Part shown: positions 17,801 through 25,121 of the stretch, one piece after another | How the letters are laid out: every line of letters starts with the position of its first letter | How positions within the stretch are numbered: position 1 is the first letter of the stretch | Source: JAHRVQ01 sp051278195 | GTDB taxonomy: Bacteria; Pseudomonadota; Gammaproteobacteria; Pseudomonadales; Azotimanducaceae | DNA: 30,505 nucleotides | NCBI GenBank assembly: GCA_051278195.1 | Contig: JBNMQM010000056.1 | Span: 1-30,505 of the forward strand | Direction: 5' to 3' | The notes under the pieces: model-generated | The model's input: the letters and a program-made list of their open reading frames with translations, nothing else | What the model was told of the DNA's origin: nothing | Database searches by the model: none | Position numbers and translations under genes: made by a program

Positions 17801-18714
17801 GTTGATTGCAAACAATAAATTGCCTGCGGGTGATAGCTGCCATAAGCAGATTCGATGGACTCACACAGATCAACCAATGCCATTAGCGCAGCATCGAATT
17901 GGTTGGTTGCTTGCAGCTGGTTGATAACACCGAATTTTGCATCCAGAGTCAGAGCATGATTGGCGCCAAGCGCTTCGCTATATCCGGCGACCACCGCTTC
18001 CGCGATCATCTGGGATTCCTCGGCGAGCCCCATTGCTCCATAGAGTTCGGCTATTAGTGCGTTGATTTCAAGCGTGCCCGGGTGGTTTGGGCCGAGGCCC
18101 TCCTCTGCTGCAACCAGCGCGTCGCCGTAAAACGTTTCAGCCTCCTGAGCCATGCCGATTTGACGGTAGATGAAACCCAGTTCGCGATTTGCAGTGATCG
18201 TCACTCCATGGACATTACCAAAGAGATCACGAGCGATCATTAGGGCACTTTCTTGAGCAGCGATGGCATTTTCCATTGCTCCCATGGCCAAAGCACTTTG
18301 GGCTTCTGCTGACATTTCATCGATCGCGAGAAGCGCTTCCGCTTGCTCCTCGTTATAGGCACCGACGCGCTCAGACGCTTGTTGAATCCAGGCGGGCATT
18401 GAGTCATAGATTGAGGTAATCACCTCATTACCTAGCTGAGCGGTTTGACGATCTCCGACGGTCACGGCGAGATTGGTGCGTTGAACCCAGAGCTCAGCTG
18501 CAAGTTCAGGAATACCCATCTCGATAGCGATATTGGCTGCCGCTTCTAGAGCCTCAAAGTTGTCAGGTGCCTCTGTCAGGATCTCCATATATTGATCTAA
18601 AGCAGCCGCCACATCGCCTGATTCGCTGGCTTTTCGCGCAGACGTTAGGTCCGCAGCCTGTAAGACAGAACAAATGAGGCTGAGGATCAGGAATGACAGT
18701 ATTTTGCTTGGCAT
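14899..18714 (-). CDS. Exported TPR-repeat protein with C-terminal CHAT (caspase-like) domain
   Basis: A 1271-residue putative regulated protease. The ATG at 18714 gives a clean signal peptide (MPSKILSFLILSLICSVLQA, then ADL) and has AAGAGA upstream; an upstream in-frame ATG at 18759 would put a basic tail before it and run into the likely promoter, so I reject it. From about 20 to 750 run many kinesin-light-chain-type TPRs of about 42 residues (LGEDHxNTLxxxNNLAxLYxxQG pattern). About 770-870 is a helical linker. The CHAT domain (about 930-1265) carries the catalytic His in HVATHGFF (H1092) and Cys in VLSACETGLG (C1174), both intact, plus DGVLTALEVLDLNL between them. CHAT is a peptidase clan CD (caspase/separase) relative. 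Characterised TPR-CHAT proteases are cytosolic, so export here is unusual. It is first in a run with the TIGR03032 and TolC genes. Confidence 0.94.
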   Translation of the reverse strand: MPSKILSFLILSLICSVLQAADLTSARKASESGDVAAALDQYMEILTEAPDNFEALEAAANIAIEMGIPELAAELWVQRTNLAVTVGDRQTAQLGNEVITSIYDSMPAWIQQASERVGAYNEEQAEALLAIDEMSAEAQSALAMGAMENAIAAQESALMIARDLFGNVHGVTITANRELGFIYRQIGMAQEAETFYGDALVAAEEGLGPNHPGTLEINALIAELYGAMGLAEESQMIAEAVVAGYSEALGANHALTLDAKFGVINQLQATNQFDAALMALVDLCESIESAYGSYHPQAIYCLQSTAGILTTMGELSQAETTYSQVIDRMGAVKTDIDAYVLSALLEIAEIYRVLGRYQESKDLLSGVIHTALLVGDVERSYTAKSYLGRVLNNEGDYEKAQLLTEEVLDYGVKAWQSIPVNVYNTLLELGSIYQAQGKLADAEATYAEALQGLVELLGDAHPSSLVALNNLGQIYELSGLYDQAEPMLKETLSKMENILGEDHVNTLNVRNNLALLYESQGNFREAEPLYIKSLDMMIELYGEDHTNTNAVKNNLAYLYMLMENYEASAAIFEDVKARWGSLFGENHANTLKAANNLGRVYKRQGKLDLAEASISDTLVRRQEALGKDHLDAIRSMIDLGGVYVSQGRNDDAEKILTEALALAESRLGNLHPYTFDALNYLAETKENQNDLQAAIEIRELGFGRRSDFLDTMLWTTGENAREGYIRLHRPEYNAYLSLLEKVGDAKSARRMIDASLQRKGLLLKVTSEIQQIATMATDPELKGLATGLESARKELAAKTLSGPTAETKGNHVEVLYQLEQKVNELQGQLGRASVRFRTSIAGSSSERLADAMIEDSALVDFVSYTDKGEPRLLASVITKRGDDVEYHLVSYGDRTGLEKAIDEYREMIQDDQVDEDVLVEVGIETYDVVWGPLMDTLGDLAHVYLVPDGLLNILPFGALMSPDEEYLIQTTDLQILTSGRDLLPNEYRLVDGQYLVIAGPDYDSEDVVSKEVLQEAAGRRSAALQLGIRGAGGGLRGLSFAPLPGAAEEGKIIIDRVEENDAASINFFGQSAQEKVLVGMSKPPEILHVATHGFFLKADDTLRKRLLKAQRGTEIHIPPPGDNPLLRAGLAFAGINTNAQFLGDIDTTNDGVLTALEVLDLNLSGTRLVVLSACETGLGEIHEGEGVYGLRRSFQEAGVAEVVSSLWEVSDAGTQALMTDFYDKLLAGVPARVALREVQLEMIDSPQWGYPFIWSAFMIVGSYESAGFAVN

Positions 18715-18750
18715 GGCAATTCTCTTATTGTTTAGTCGTGGCCGCGGACA

Positions 18751-18778
18751 ATTATGCACTTAAATCAGTGGCACGTAA
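18751..18778 (-). promoter_or_regulatory. Candidate promoter for the TPR-CHAT/TIGR03032/TolC run
   Basis: On the minus strand TTACGT (18778-18773) and CATAAT (18756-18751) are 16 bases apart, giving a leader of about 30 nt before the ATG at 18714. The location supports 18714 rather than 18759 as the start. Confidence 0.38.
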
Positions 18779-18803
18779 GTATAAGCAACCGAATCAACCG
18801 CTG

Positions 18804-18828
18804 GGACAGCCAATCCTACCGTCTGTCC
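18804..18828. repeat. Inverted repeat in the divergent intergenic region
   Basis: GGACAG (18804-18809) and CTGTCC (18823-18828) are perfect 6-bp arms with a 13-bp spacer. They lie between the TPR-CHAT gene (minus) and the acyltransferase gene (plus), 28 bp before the latter's first ATG. Arm length and centre spacing would suit a dimeric regulator on two turns of DNA, but a chance match is possible. Confidence 0.3.
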
Positions 18829-18856
18829 TAACCGAGATTCCATCTGACTTCACCGG

Positions 18857-19519
18857 ATGAAATCGGTAATATGCGAATCTGCTATTTCAGGTCCACCACG
18901 CATGATTGATGTAGAAGACTTCCCTGCACCCAAGTGCAACGCCTTCGCGCACTGGTTAGGCAAAACCATTATCAGAATCTCCGGTTGGCGAGTCGCAGGT
19001 GGTGTCCCTAACAGCAAGAGCATGCTCATTATAGCCGCACCACATACCACCAACTGGGATCTGTTTTTTCTGTTGGGTGCGGCCTACAGCTTTCGCCTAT
19101 CTATACATTGGCTCGTCAAGGACAGTCTTTTCTTACCGATTATGGGCAGTATCCTCAGTTTTCTCGGTGGCGTTCCTGTCGATCGCTCAAAAAATAACAA
19201 CCTGGTGGGAGATCTTGCAGCGAGGTTTGAGGCCTCAAATGGACTGGCTCTGGTTGTGCCACCCTCGGGAACACGGCGCTATACCGACTATTGGAAGTCA
19301 GGTTTTTATCGAATCGCGCTCGCAGCCAATGTGCCAATCGTATGCGGATACTTGGACTATGCTCGAAAAGAAGCAGGGCTGGGCATGTCATTTTATCTCA
19401 GCGGCAATATGGCTGAGGATATGGATAAAATTAGGGCGTACTACGAGCCGATCAAAGGCAAATACCCGGATAATAAAAGTCGGATCAGGCTTCGTGAAGA
19501 AGATGCTAACTCGAACTAG
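18857..19519 (+). CDS. Lysophospholipid acyltransferase-like protein (PlsC-type fold)
   Basis: It probably transfers an acyl chain to a lysophospholipid or related glycerolipid at the inner membrane. The 220 residues hold the HX4D catalytic motif as APHTTNWD (H63, D68), then FLGGVPVDRS (about 107-116, the substrate Arg region) and VVPPSGTRRYTDYWKSGFYR (about 138-157), where a PEGT motif normally sits; here Glu is replaced by Ser. The protein is shorter than classic PlsC (about 240-250) and resembles the small acyltransferases often annotated as glycerol acyltransferases. The start is uncertain: 18857 has no ribosome site, whereas the in-frame ATG at 18902 (residue 16) has AGG ten bases upstream and begins close to the usual family start. 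The stop lies inside a hexamer repeat. Confidence 0.87.
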   Translation: MKSVICESAISGPPRMIDVEDFPAPKCNAFAHWLGKTIIRISGWRVAGGVPNSKSMLIIAAPHTTNWDLFFLLGAAYSFRLSIHWLVKDSLFLPIMGSILSFLGGVPVDRSKNNNLVGDLAARFEASNGLALVVPPSGTRRYTDYWKSGFYRIALAANVPIVCGYLDYARKEAGLGMSFYLSGNMAEDMDKIRAYYEPIKGKYPDNKSRIRLREEDANSN

Positions 19520-19549
19520 AACTAAAACTAGAACCAGAATCTGAACGAG
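19508..19549 (+). repeat. Degenerate hexanucleotide tandem repeat spanning a stop codon
   Basis: Seven consecutive 6-base units related to AACTAG (AACTCG, AACTAG, AACTAA, AACTAG, AACCAG, AATCTG, AACGAG) run from the last codons of the acyltransferase gene into the intergenic region. The second unit supplies the TAG stop at 19517-19519. Later units carry in-frame stops too, so expansion would leave the C-terminus almost unchanged. Confidence 0.7.
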
Positions 19550-19651
19550 AGCCAAAAGCTTGCTTCAATAACCATCCTGAATTCGTTTAGTCACACGCGC
19601 AGTGTTGGCAGGCCTGCATAAATTGTCACTCTTACTAGCGACGCAACCTTC

Positions 19652-22600
19652 ATGCTGTCTAAAACTAAGATCATTCTCGCAGCCATTGGCCTCACGCTAA
19701 TCGTACTAGCAACGCAAGCAGATCGCCTGGCAAAAATGGCGCTCGTCGCTTATCTAGAACAACGCCTTGGCGCCACTGTCGAAATCCGCGGTCCACTTCG
19801 GCTATCACCGGGTACCACAACCACCATTAGCGCCAAAGATATCCATGTTATCCATCCTAAAGCGACATTCGAGGCCAATATCATTGAGCTGTCTACCCTC
19901 AGCCGCTCCTTGCTATCTCAGACGCCAAAAATCACAAACCTGTCGATCGGACAGGCAAACCTGTCGATAAAAAATGAGCCAGAACCAGACGGACGCGAGC
20001 AGAACAAGACCGTTGAGATATCGGCCTTAGATCCGGAATTGGCTATCGATAAATTTGAAAAAATTCTGCAGGACATCGAGCAAGTACAAGTCCAAATCGA
20101 CCGCGCTTATATTTACCAGAGCCGGTTTAGCTATCAGGATGCCGATCAGAACATCAGCCTATCAATAAGTGAATCAACAATGGTTAGCTCAACCGACCGG
20201 GTCCTCGATTTGGCAGTCGCGGGCATATTGAATCAGGCCAATCTAACACTCGAAGCGAAAATTGAGCGTCCAGAAAACGTCTATAAACTCTATACCAAAG
20301 CGCAATGGAGTGGATACAACTTGGAGCTTGATGGTCACGTTGAGCATCTGAACCCGCTGCAGAATGTCGATATCGTAGTAAAAGCAGATGGGCCGTCGGC
20401 AGCACCGTTACTGCAGCTACTGGGTGCCAAAGAAGTCAGGGACGGTCCGCTGTCACTGGTGACACACCTACACGATCAAGATCAGAGGCTTATTTGGTTT
20501 AGCCATGCGTCGGTTGGAGAGTTGATCGTGCATAGCCAATTTGCACATAGCCTCTTTGACTCAGATTTTAGTTTGGACTTTGAAACCAGCGGACCTTCAC
20601 TGCGAGAAGCTGGTGCGCTAATCGACTACCTAAAATATTCCGAACAGCCCTTTACTGCATCAGGCACTCTGACGCGAGACGGCGACCTCCTAACACTTCA
20701 AGAGAGCCGCATTACCCTGGGGGACGGTCATTTTGAAGCAAGCGGGGTTTTACCCAGTTTTCCTGCCTGGGATAACTGGAAACTCGATATAGCCGCAAAG
20801 GATTTTGACCTAACGATACTGCAGCCATTTTCACCCTGCGAGATTCCGAATCTAGCGATGGATTGGACTGGGAGTTTTTCTAGCAACGACAACGGCAATG
20901 AAGTATTCAAATTGTCGCTTGTCGGCTACGGCCGCGCGATTTCGCTCGTTGGTGAACTTGGGGTATATCCTGAATTAGTCGGTTCCAGCATTCAAATTGA
21001 AAGCGACGGTCTGGACCTCAATATATTGAGCCGCTGCATAGGTCTGCCGCTACAGGGCGAACATCCGTTTGCAACGTCAATGCAGCTTACTCGCACGGAC
21101 AGTGCGTGGGAGATCGAGAACTGGGAGCTCGAGTCGGGGTTGCTAACCACCCAATCAAAAGGCGCGATCAGCGCCGAAGGTCTCTTGAACAGCGACGTGC
21201 GCGTCCAAATATCCGATTTAAACAACCTCTCGGTGGCGCTGGGCACAAAAAGCTACTTTAACGCTGCCAAAGCTGATGTTGAATTCAGCCTCACGGGACA
21301 AGGTCGCCGCTTTGCCGTCAGTGCAGGCAAGGTATCGACGGATTCAAGCAAAGGCAGCTTTAAGGGCCATATCGACGACCACTCGGAGCTTCGTGACGTC
21401 GCACTGGATCTAAACCTATCCGGCACCGATATTCAAAAACTGATGCGCGACTCACCAAAGCTGATCGAAGGTCTGCCGTTCACCTTATCGGCCAAACTCA
21501 CGGACAGTCTGGATGGGAAAATCAAAGCAGATGCCACTATCGCATTGGCTGACAATCAGATCCGCCTTCAAGCAAAGATACCTAGAACAGAAAGCCTGCA
21601 AGACCTGACGATCAAAATTGATGGCCGAGGCGGTGACCTGGAACATATGCTCGGCTCCTTCGTTCCCTACCCACTACCTTCAGAGCCATTCGAAATCGGG
21701 CTCAATTTGACTCACCGGGGTGACTCAGTGACCGTCGAGAACTTACTGCTAGAAACTGCGGGACAGAAGCTAACCGCAGAGTTGACGCTCGACCTCGCTC
21801 CGAATTTGAGCCAAACCCGCGGGCAGCTATCTCTCAGAGGCGACAGCTCTAATACCCTGCTTAATTTGGTTGGATTTAGAAACAACTTTCTAGACAAGCC
21901 GTATCAAATTCAACTCGATCTGATTGGCAATCAAGACAGCATGATCATTCATCTGGACAACTCGAGCATCGGCGCAAGTGACATCTCGGGACAAATATCA
22001 GTGGCACCCAGCGCGATCTATCAAGTAAGTTTTGATCTAACATCAAAGCGAATCCACCTTCCGACCTTCATTCCGACACTTATCACCGCAACTGACGATA
22101 AAAAGGACCCCATCACCAAGAAAGAGAGAGTGCTGCCACAGATCAAATTTCCCTGGCGTTGGCTATCAGGCATTGAGCTAGACTTCTCTCACATGGCTGA
22201 ACGTGTCGATTTACGGCCAGGCAGTTTTTCGAGCACCCAACTTGCCTTTACGATTAAGAATGGCAGTCTGTTCAGTCAAAACATTAGCTGGCAGAGCAGC
22301 GACAGCGATGGAACAGCCGTCCTAGTGGCACAACGGGATGCTACTGACAGCGAGTCTGGATCGATCAAATTCGAAATCGTCAGCGAACGCATCCCCATGC
22401 TGTGGCTTTACACTGGTTCGCCAATCACCAATGACGGCGAGCGCCTTCAGTTCAACGCAAAGCTGGACAGTAAAGGTAAGACCACCCAAGAACTGAGCAA
22501 AAACCTGAATGGAGTCATTATCTTTCGCGGTGGCGGCGGCGGTATCAATACCGAGAAACTCGACACTCTATTTGGCGACTTTCTACTCCAACTGACAAAG

Positions 22601-23080
22601 AGAGTTTTCTCAACCACAGAAAATCAAACCAAAGTATTGTGTACTGGCGGCGCTTTCACTATTGAAAACGGTAAAGTGAATTTAGACCCAGGACTCGCGA
22701 TCAGAACCAGCCTTTTTGACATACTCGCGAGCGGCGAAATCAACCTACCGGACGAAACACTTAAACTACAGCTGAATAGCCGTCCCAGACAGGGCATTGG
22801 CGTGAGCGCAATGAGGTCGCTGGTCCCAAGCGTCGGTATTCGTGGCACGATGGCCATACCGAAAATTCAAATGAGTGCTGCAGGAACTGCCCTATCAGGC
22901 GGCGCTGCGATTGCCAGTTCAGGGTTGAGCATCATTGCCAGCGGCCTCTGGGACCGACTCCGATCGAGCTTAGAAAACCCTTGCGATGCCGTTTATAGCC
23001 GCGCCATTAAGAGTTCAAAAATCGGCTTCGGGGTACTGGCAAATGGCGTACCAAACAGCCCTCCGATCAAGATAAATTAA
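19652..23080 (+). CDS. AsmA-family protein
   Basis: A 1142-residue inner-membrane-anchored periplasmic protein. There is one N-terminal membrane helix (about 6-23, IILAAIGLTLIVLATQ) followed by the AsmA start pattern (LEQRLGATVEIRGPLRLSPG). The long middle is beta-strand-rich with many alternating polar/hydrophobic stretches, typical of the repeating-beta-groove fold. The C-terminal AsmA_2 module has RGGGGGINTEKLDTLFGDFL (about 960-979), then NGKVNLDPGLAIRTSLFDI and GEINLPDETLKLQLNSRPRQ, and ends with a Gly/Ala-rich helix and ENPCDAVY. AsmA-like proteins (AsmA, TamB, YhdP) are implicated in bridging phospholipids to the outer membrane. The acyltransferase gene 132 bp upstream on the same strand fits a lipid role. 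The stop interlocks with that of the convergent kinase gene. Confidence 0.92.
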   Translation: MLSKTKIILAAIGLTLIVLATQADRLAKMALVAYLEQRLGATVEIRGPLRLSPGTTTTISAKDIHVIHPKATFEANIIELSTLSRSLLSQTPKITNLSIGQANLSIKNEPEPDGREQNKTVEISALDPELAIDKFEKILQDIEQVQVQIDRAYIYQSRFSYQDADQNISLSISESTMVSSTDRVLDLAVAGILNQANLTLEAKIERPENVYKLYTKAQWSGYNLELDGHVEHLNPLQNVDIVVKADGPSAAPLLQLLGAKEVRDGPLSLVTHLHDQDQRLIWFSHASVGELIVHSQFAHSLFDSDFSLDFETSGPSLREAGALIDYLKYSEQPFTASGTLTRDGDLLTLQESRITLGDGHFEASGVLPSFPAWDNWKLDIAAKDFDLTILQPFSPCEIPNLAMDWTGSFSSNDNGNEVFKLSLVGYGRAISLVGELGVYPELVGSSIQIESDGLDLNILSRCIGLPLQGEHPFATSMQLTRTDSAWEIENWELESGLLTTQSKGAISAEGLLNSDVRVQISDLNNLSVALGTKSYFNAAKADVEFSLTGQGRRFAVSAGKVSTDSSKGSFKGHIDDHSELRDVALDLNLSGTDIQKLMRDSPKLIEGLPFTLSAKLTDSLDGKIKADATIALADNQIRLQAKIPRTESLQDLTIKIDGRGGDLEHMLGSFVPYPLPSEPFEIGLNLTHRGDSVTVENLLLETAGQKLTAELTLDLAPNLSQTRGQLSLRGDSSNTLLNLVGFRNNFLDKPYQIQLDLIGNQDSMIIHLDNSSIGASDISGQISVAPSAIYQVSFDLTSKRIHLPTFIPTLITATDDKKDPITKKERVLPQIKFPWRWLSGIELDFSHMAERVDLRPGSFSSTQLAFTIKNGSLFSQNISWQSSDSDGTAVLVAQRDATDSESGSIKFEIVSERIPMLWLYTGSPITNDGERLQFNAKLDSKGKTTQELSKNLNGVIIFRGGGGGINTEKLDTLFGDFLLQLTKRVFSTTENQTKVLCTGGAFTIENGKVNLDPGLAIRTSLFDILASGEINLPDETLKLQLNSRPRQGIGVSAMRSLVPSVGIRGTMAIPKIQMSAAGTALSGGAAIASSGLSIIASGLWDRLRSSLENPCDAVYSRAIKSSKIGFGVLANGVPNSPPIKIN

Positions 23081-23694
23081 GGTAAATAGAGTTCAAACCT
23101 GACACCGCCAAGTTCGGGCGACTCAACCAGTGACACATAGCCTCGCTGAGCACCGTTGCGATGTGCTTCGGCGACCTTGCTAGCAAGTAGCATACCCAGA
23201 CCAGTACCAGCTTTGGCCAAGTGATTGGATAGATTGGTATCGGCGAGCCCGGCACCATCATCATCGACGCGAAGTAGTACGCCACACTCGAAAGGCAGTG
23301 CGGTGACATTCACTTGCTTTTGACTATATCGTGAAGCGTTGTGAAGTGCGTCGCCAATAACAGCCGTGACCAACCTCGCGTCACAAAACACCGTCAGCTC
23401 ATCGTCGCATTCAATGTGAATATTGCCCTTCGGGATTCGACCACACACCGTTTCCAAAATGTCTGCAAGAAAGGTCTCCTCCGTGGCAAAGAGACTGGTT
23501 TCTTCAAGGCGATATAAGCCTAGCAACAGAACGAGCTGATGATTGACTTCTGCGAGGGTCGTACTGATTTGGTGACCCGCCGCTTGCACACCATTAGATT
23601 TGTTAGTGATAAGCAATTCAATACTGGGGGTGAGCAGTTGCAAATGATTTTTTACATCATGCACGATGCCGGCGATTTGATCTTGCAAATCCAT
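23077..23694 (-). CDS. Small soluble histidine kinase (DHp plus HATPase, no sensor domain)
   Basis: A 205-residue cytoplasmic protein holding only the kinase core. The H-box is IVHDVKNHLQLL (H12), a dimerisation helix pair follows to about 65, the N-box is DALHNASRYS (N119), G1 is DDDGAGL (D145, G147, G149) and G2 is AGTGLGM (G163-G167). No transmembrane helix, PAS, GAF or receiver domain is present. It would need a response regulator, none of which is in the window, and its signal must come from a partner protein. The gene lies 33 bp after the MFS stop on the same strand and converges with the AsmA gene, the two TAA stops interleaving at 23077-23080. The ATG at 23694 has no clear ribosome site. 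Confidence 0.88.
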   Translation of the reverse strand: MDLQDQIAGIVHDVKNHLQLLTPSIELLITNKSNGVQAAGHQISTTLAEVNHQLVLLLGLYRLEETSLFATEETFLADILETVCGRIPKGNIHIECDDELTVFCDARLVTAVIGDALHNASRYSQKQVNVTALPFECGVLLRVDDDGAGLADTNLSNHLAKAGTGLGMLLASKVAEAHRNGAQRGYVSLVESPELGGVRFELYLP

Positions 23695-23725
23695 ACTGAT
23701 GATCTTGATGTATTTCTATCAGTAT
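23693..23725. repeat. Inverted repeat across the kinase start codon
   Basis: ATACTGAT (23693-23700) and ATCAGTAT (23718-23725) form perfect 8-bp arms with a 17-base spacer between the MFS stop and the kinase coding region, including the first two bases of the kinase start codon. In the minus-strand transcript it could form an A/U-rich hairpin that hides the kinase start, or it could be an operator. It is not followed by a T-run, so I do not call it a terminator. Confidence 0.4.
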
Positions 23726-23727
23726 AG

Positions 23728-25083
23728 TCAGCGACCAAGGGTTTGCTGAACAGCTGCAAGATCATCACTATGAAAGTTGAACCGCATTAACGTGATGGCA
23801 CTGGCGAGATAAAACAGGGCGGGAAACCAGGAGTACATCGCCAGCATCCAGAGTTTGACTTCCTCAGTTTGCGCCTGACCAGGCACGTAGCCGACGTGTT
23901 CCAGCACCTGTAGGGCGACGAAGCCAGTAATAGCAGCACCCAGTTTTGTGGTGAATGCCCAGATCGCGAAGTAATTACCCTCGCGACGCTTACCCGTGGT
24001 CATTTCATCCCAATCAATGACATCTGCGACCATGGACGGTGGTAACGCAAGAAAGTTGCCGAACGCAGCCCCACCCAATACCAATACAATTGAAAAGTAG
24101 ATGACGGAGCCTTCGCCTAGCCACCAACACGCCGCACTTGTGCAGGTCGAGATAGCAATAGCGACGGCCCAGGTGTCTCGCTTACCGATCTTCAGCGCTA
24201 GACGGTTCCAAATCGGCAAAGATAAGATCCCGGATGAAAAATAGATCAACAAATAATAGGACCAGGTTGGCAACCAACCGGGCACCCACGCAGCCCACCA
24301 ATCTGGCGTACCAATGATGTAAACAGAAACGTAGATGACCAAAACCGCAGGCACTGCAGCCGCAATAGAACTGCAAACGAAAGCGACTAGCAAAGAGCGA
24401 AAATGTGGATTTTTAAAAGTTGCAAGCCAACCAGCATAGGGGTTCATCGGCGCTCGTCCGTGAAATTCTGTCCTCTCCTTACTGACCACGCCAGCAAAGA
24501 TCAGAAAAAATGCGACACCCACGCCGAGAATCAACCCCATAAAGGAATAGCCCTGGACACCACCAAAGGTATAGATCAGATAAGCCGGCAGTATCGTTGC
24601 AGCCAACAACCCGACTAATGCGCAGGATTCGCGTATTGCAATTACCTTAACCCGCTCACTGTAGTCATCGGTCATTTCGGCGCCCAGACTGTAATAAGGT
24701 ATCGCACCAACGGTCCAGATAAAGTAGGTCAAAATATAAAGCGCCAGCATATAAGCTAGCAGCAGACCCTGATGGTTTTCGGGGTCGGCAAAAGTAGGTG
24801 GAGAAAACAAGAAATAAAAAGCGATTGCCAGAGGAATAGCAGCACCGACAATGTAGGGACGGCGACGCCCCCAACGACTATTGGTGCGATCCGAAAGATA
24901 GCCCATTAACGGGTCGGTTATAGAATCAAATAGACGGGCCAATAACAACGACCACGCCACCAGGCCGGCAGATAAGCCGACAAAGTCCGTATAAAAGAAC
25001 TGCAGATTGACTGCCACCACTAGACCTAGGAGGGCAAAACCAAAATTGCCCGAACTGTATCCCCAGATCTGTAATGCAGGCAG
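23728..25083 (-). CDS. MFS transporter, GPH (MelB-like sodium:solute symporter) family; start codon unclear
   Basis: A cation-coupled symporter of the glycoside-pentoside-hexuronide family, probably importing a sugar or sugar-like solute. About 12 membrane helices are visible. The hallmarks are LARLFDSITDPLMGYLSDRT (family motif after helix 2), SRWGRRRPYIV in the first cytoplasmic loop, and DVIDWDEMTTGKRREGNYFA, the GPH signature in the second half. The canonical GTG at 25020 would start inside helix 1. The frame is open 36 codons further up and the preceding residues (IWGYSSGNFGFALLGL) match the usual family N-terminus, but that extension has no ATG, GTG or TTG. I place the start at the in-frame CTG at 25083 as a guess; AGAAGGA directly precedes it. 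The gene follows the alcohol dehydrogenase stop by about 38 bp. Confidence 0.88.
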   Translation of the reverse strand: MPALQIWGYSSGNFGFALLGLVVAVNLQFFYTDFVGLSAGLVAWSLLLARLFDSITDPLMGYLSDRTNSRWGRRRPYIVGAAIPLAIAFYFLFSPPTFADPENHQGLLLAYMLALYILTYFIWTVGAIPYYSLGAEMTDDYSERVKVIAIRESCALVGLLAATILPAYLIYTFGGVQGYSFMGLILGVGVAFFLIFAGVVSKERTEFHGRAPMNPYAGWLATFKNPHFRSLLVAFVCSSIAAAVPAVLVIYVSVYIIGTPDWWAAWVPGWLPTWSYYLLIYFSSGILSLPIWNRLALKIGKRDTWAVAIAISTCTSAACWWLGEGSVIYFSIVLVLGGAAFGNFLALPPSMVADVIDWDEMTTGKRREGNYFAIWAFTTKLGAAITGFVALQVLEHVGYVPGQAQTEEVKLWMLAMYSWFPALFYLASAITLMRFNFHSDDLAAVQQTLGR

Positions 25084-25121
25084 TCCTTCTGCTCTGGCAG
25101 TAACAGCTAGTGGCCTAACCT

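Noticed and set aside
18715..18759. Upstream ATG extending the TPR-CHAT protein by 15 residues
   Set aside because: It would bury the signal peptide behind a basic tail and overlaps the candidate -10 element; the start at 18714 is better.
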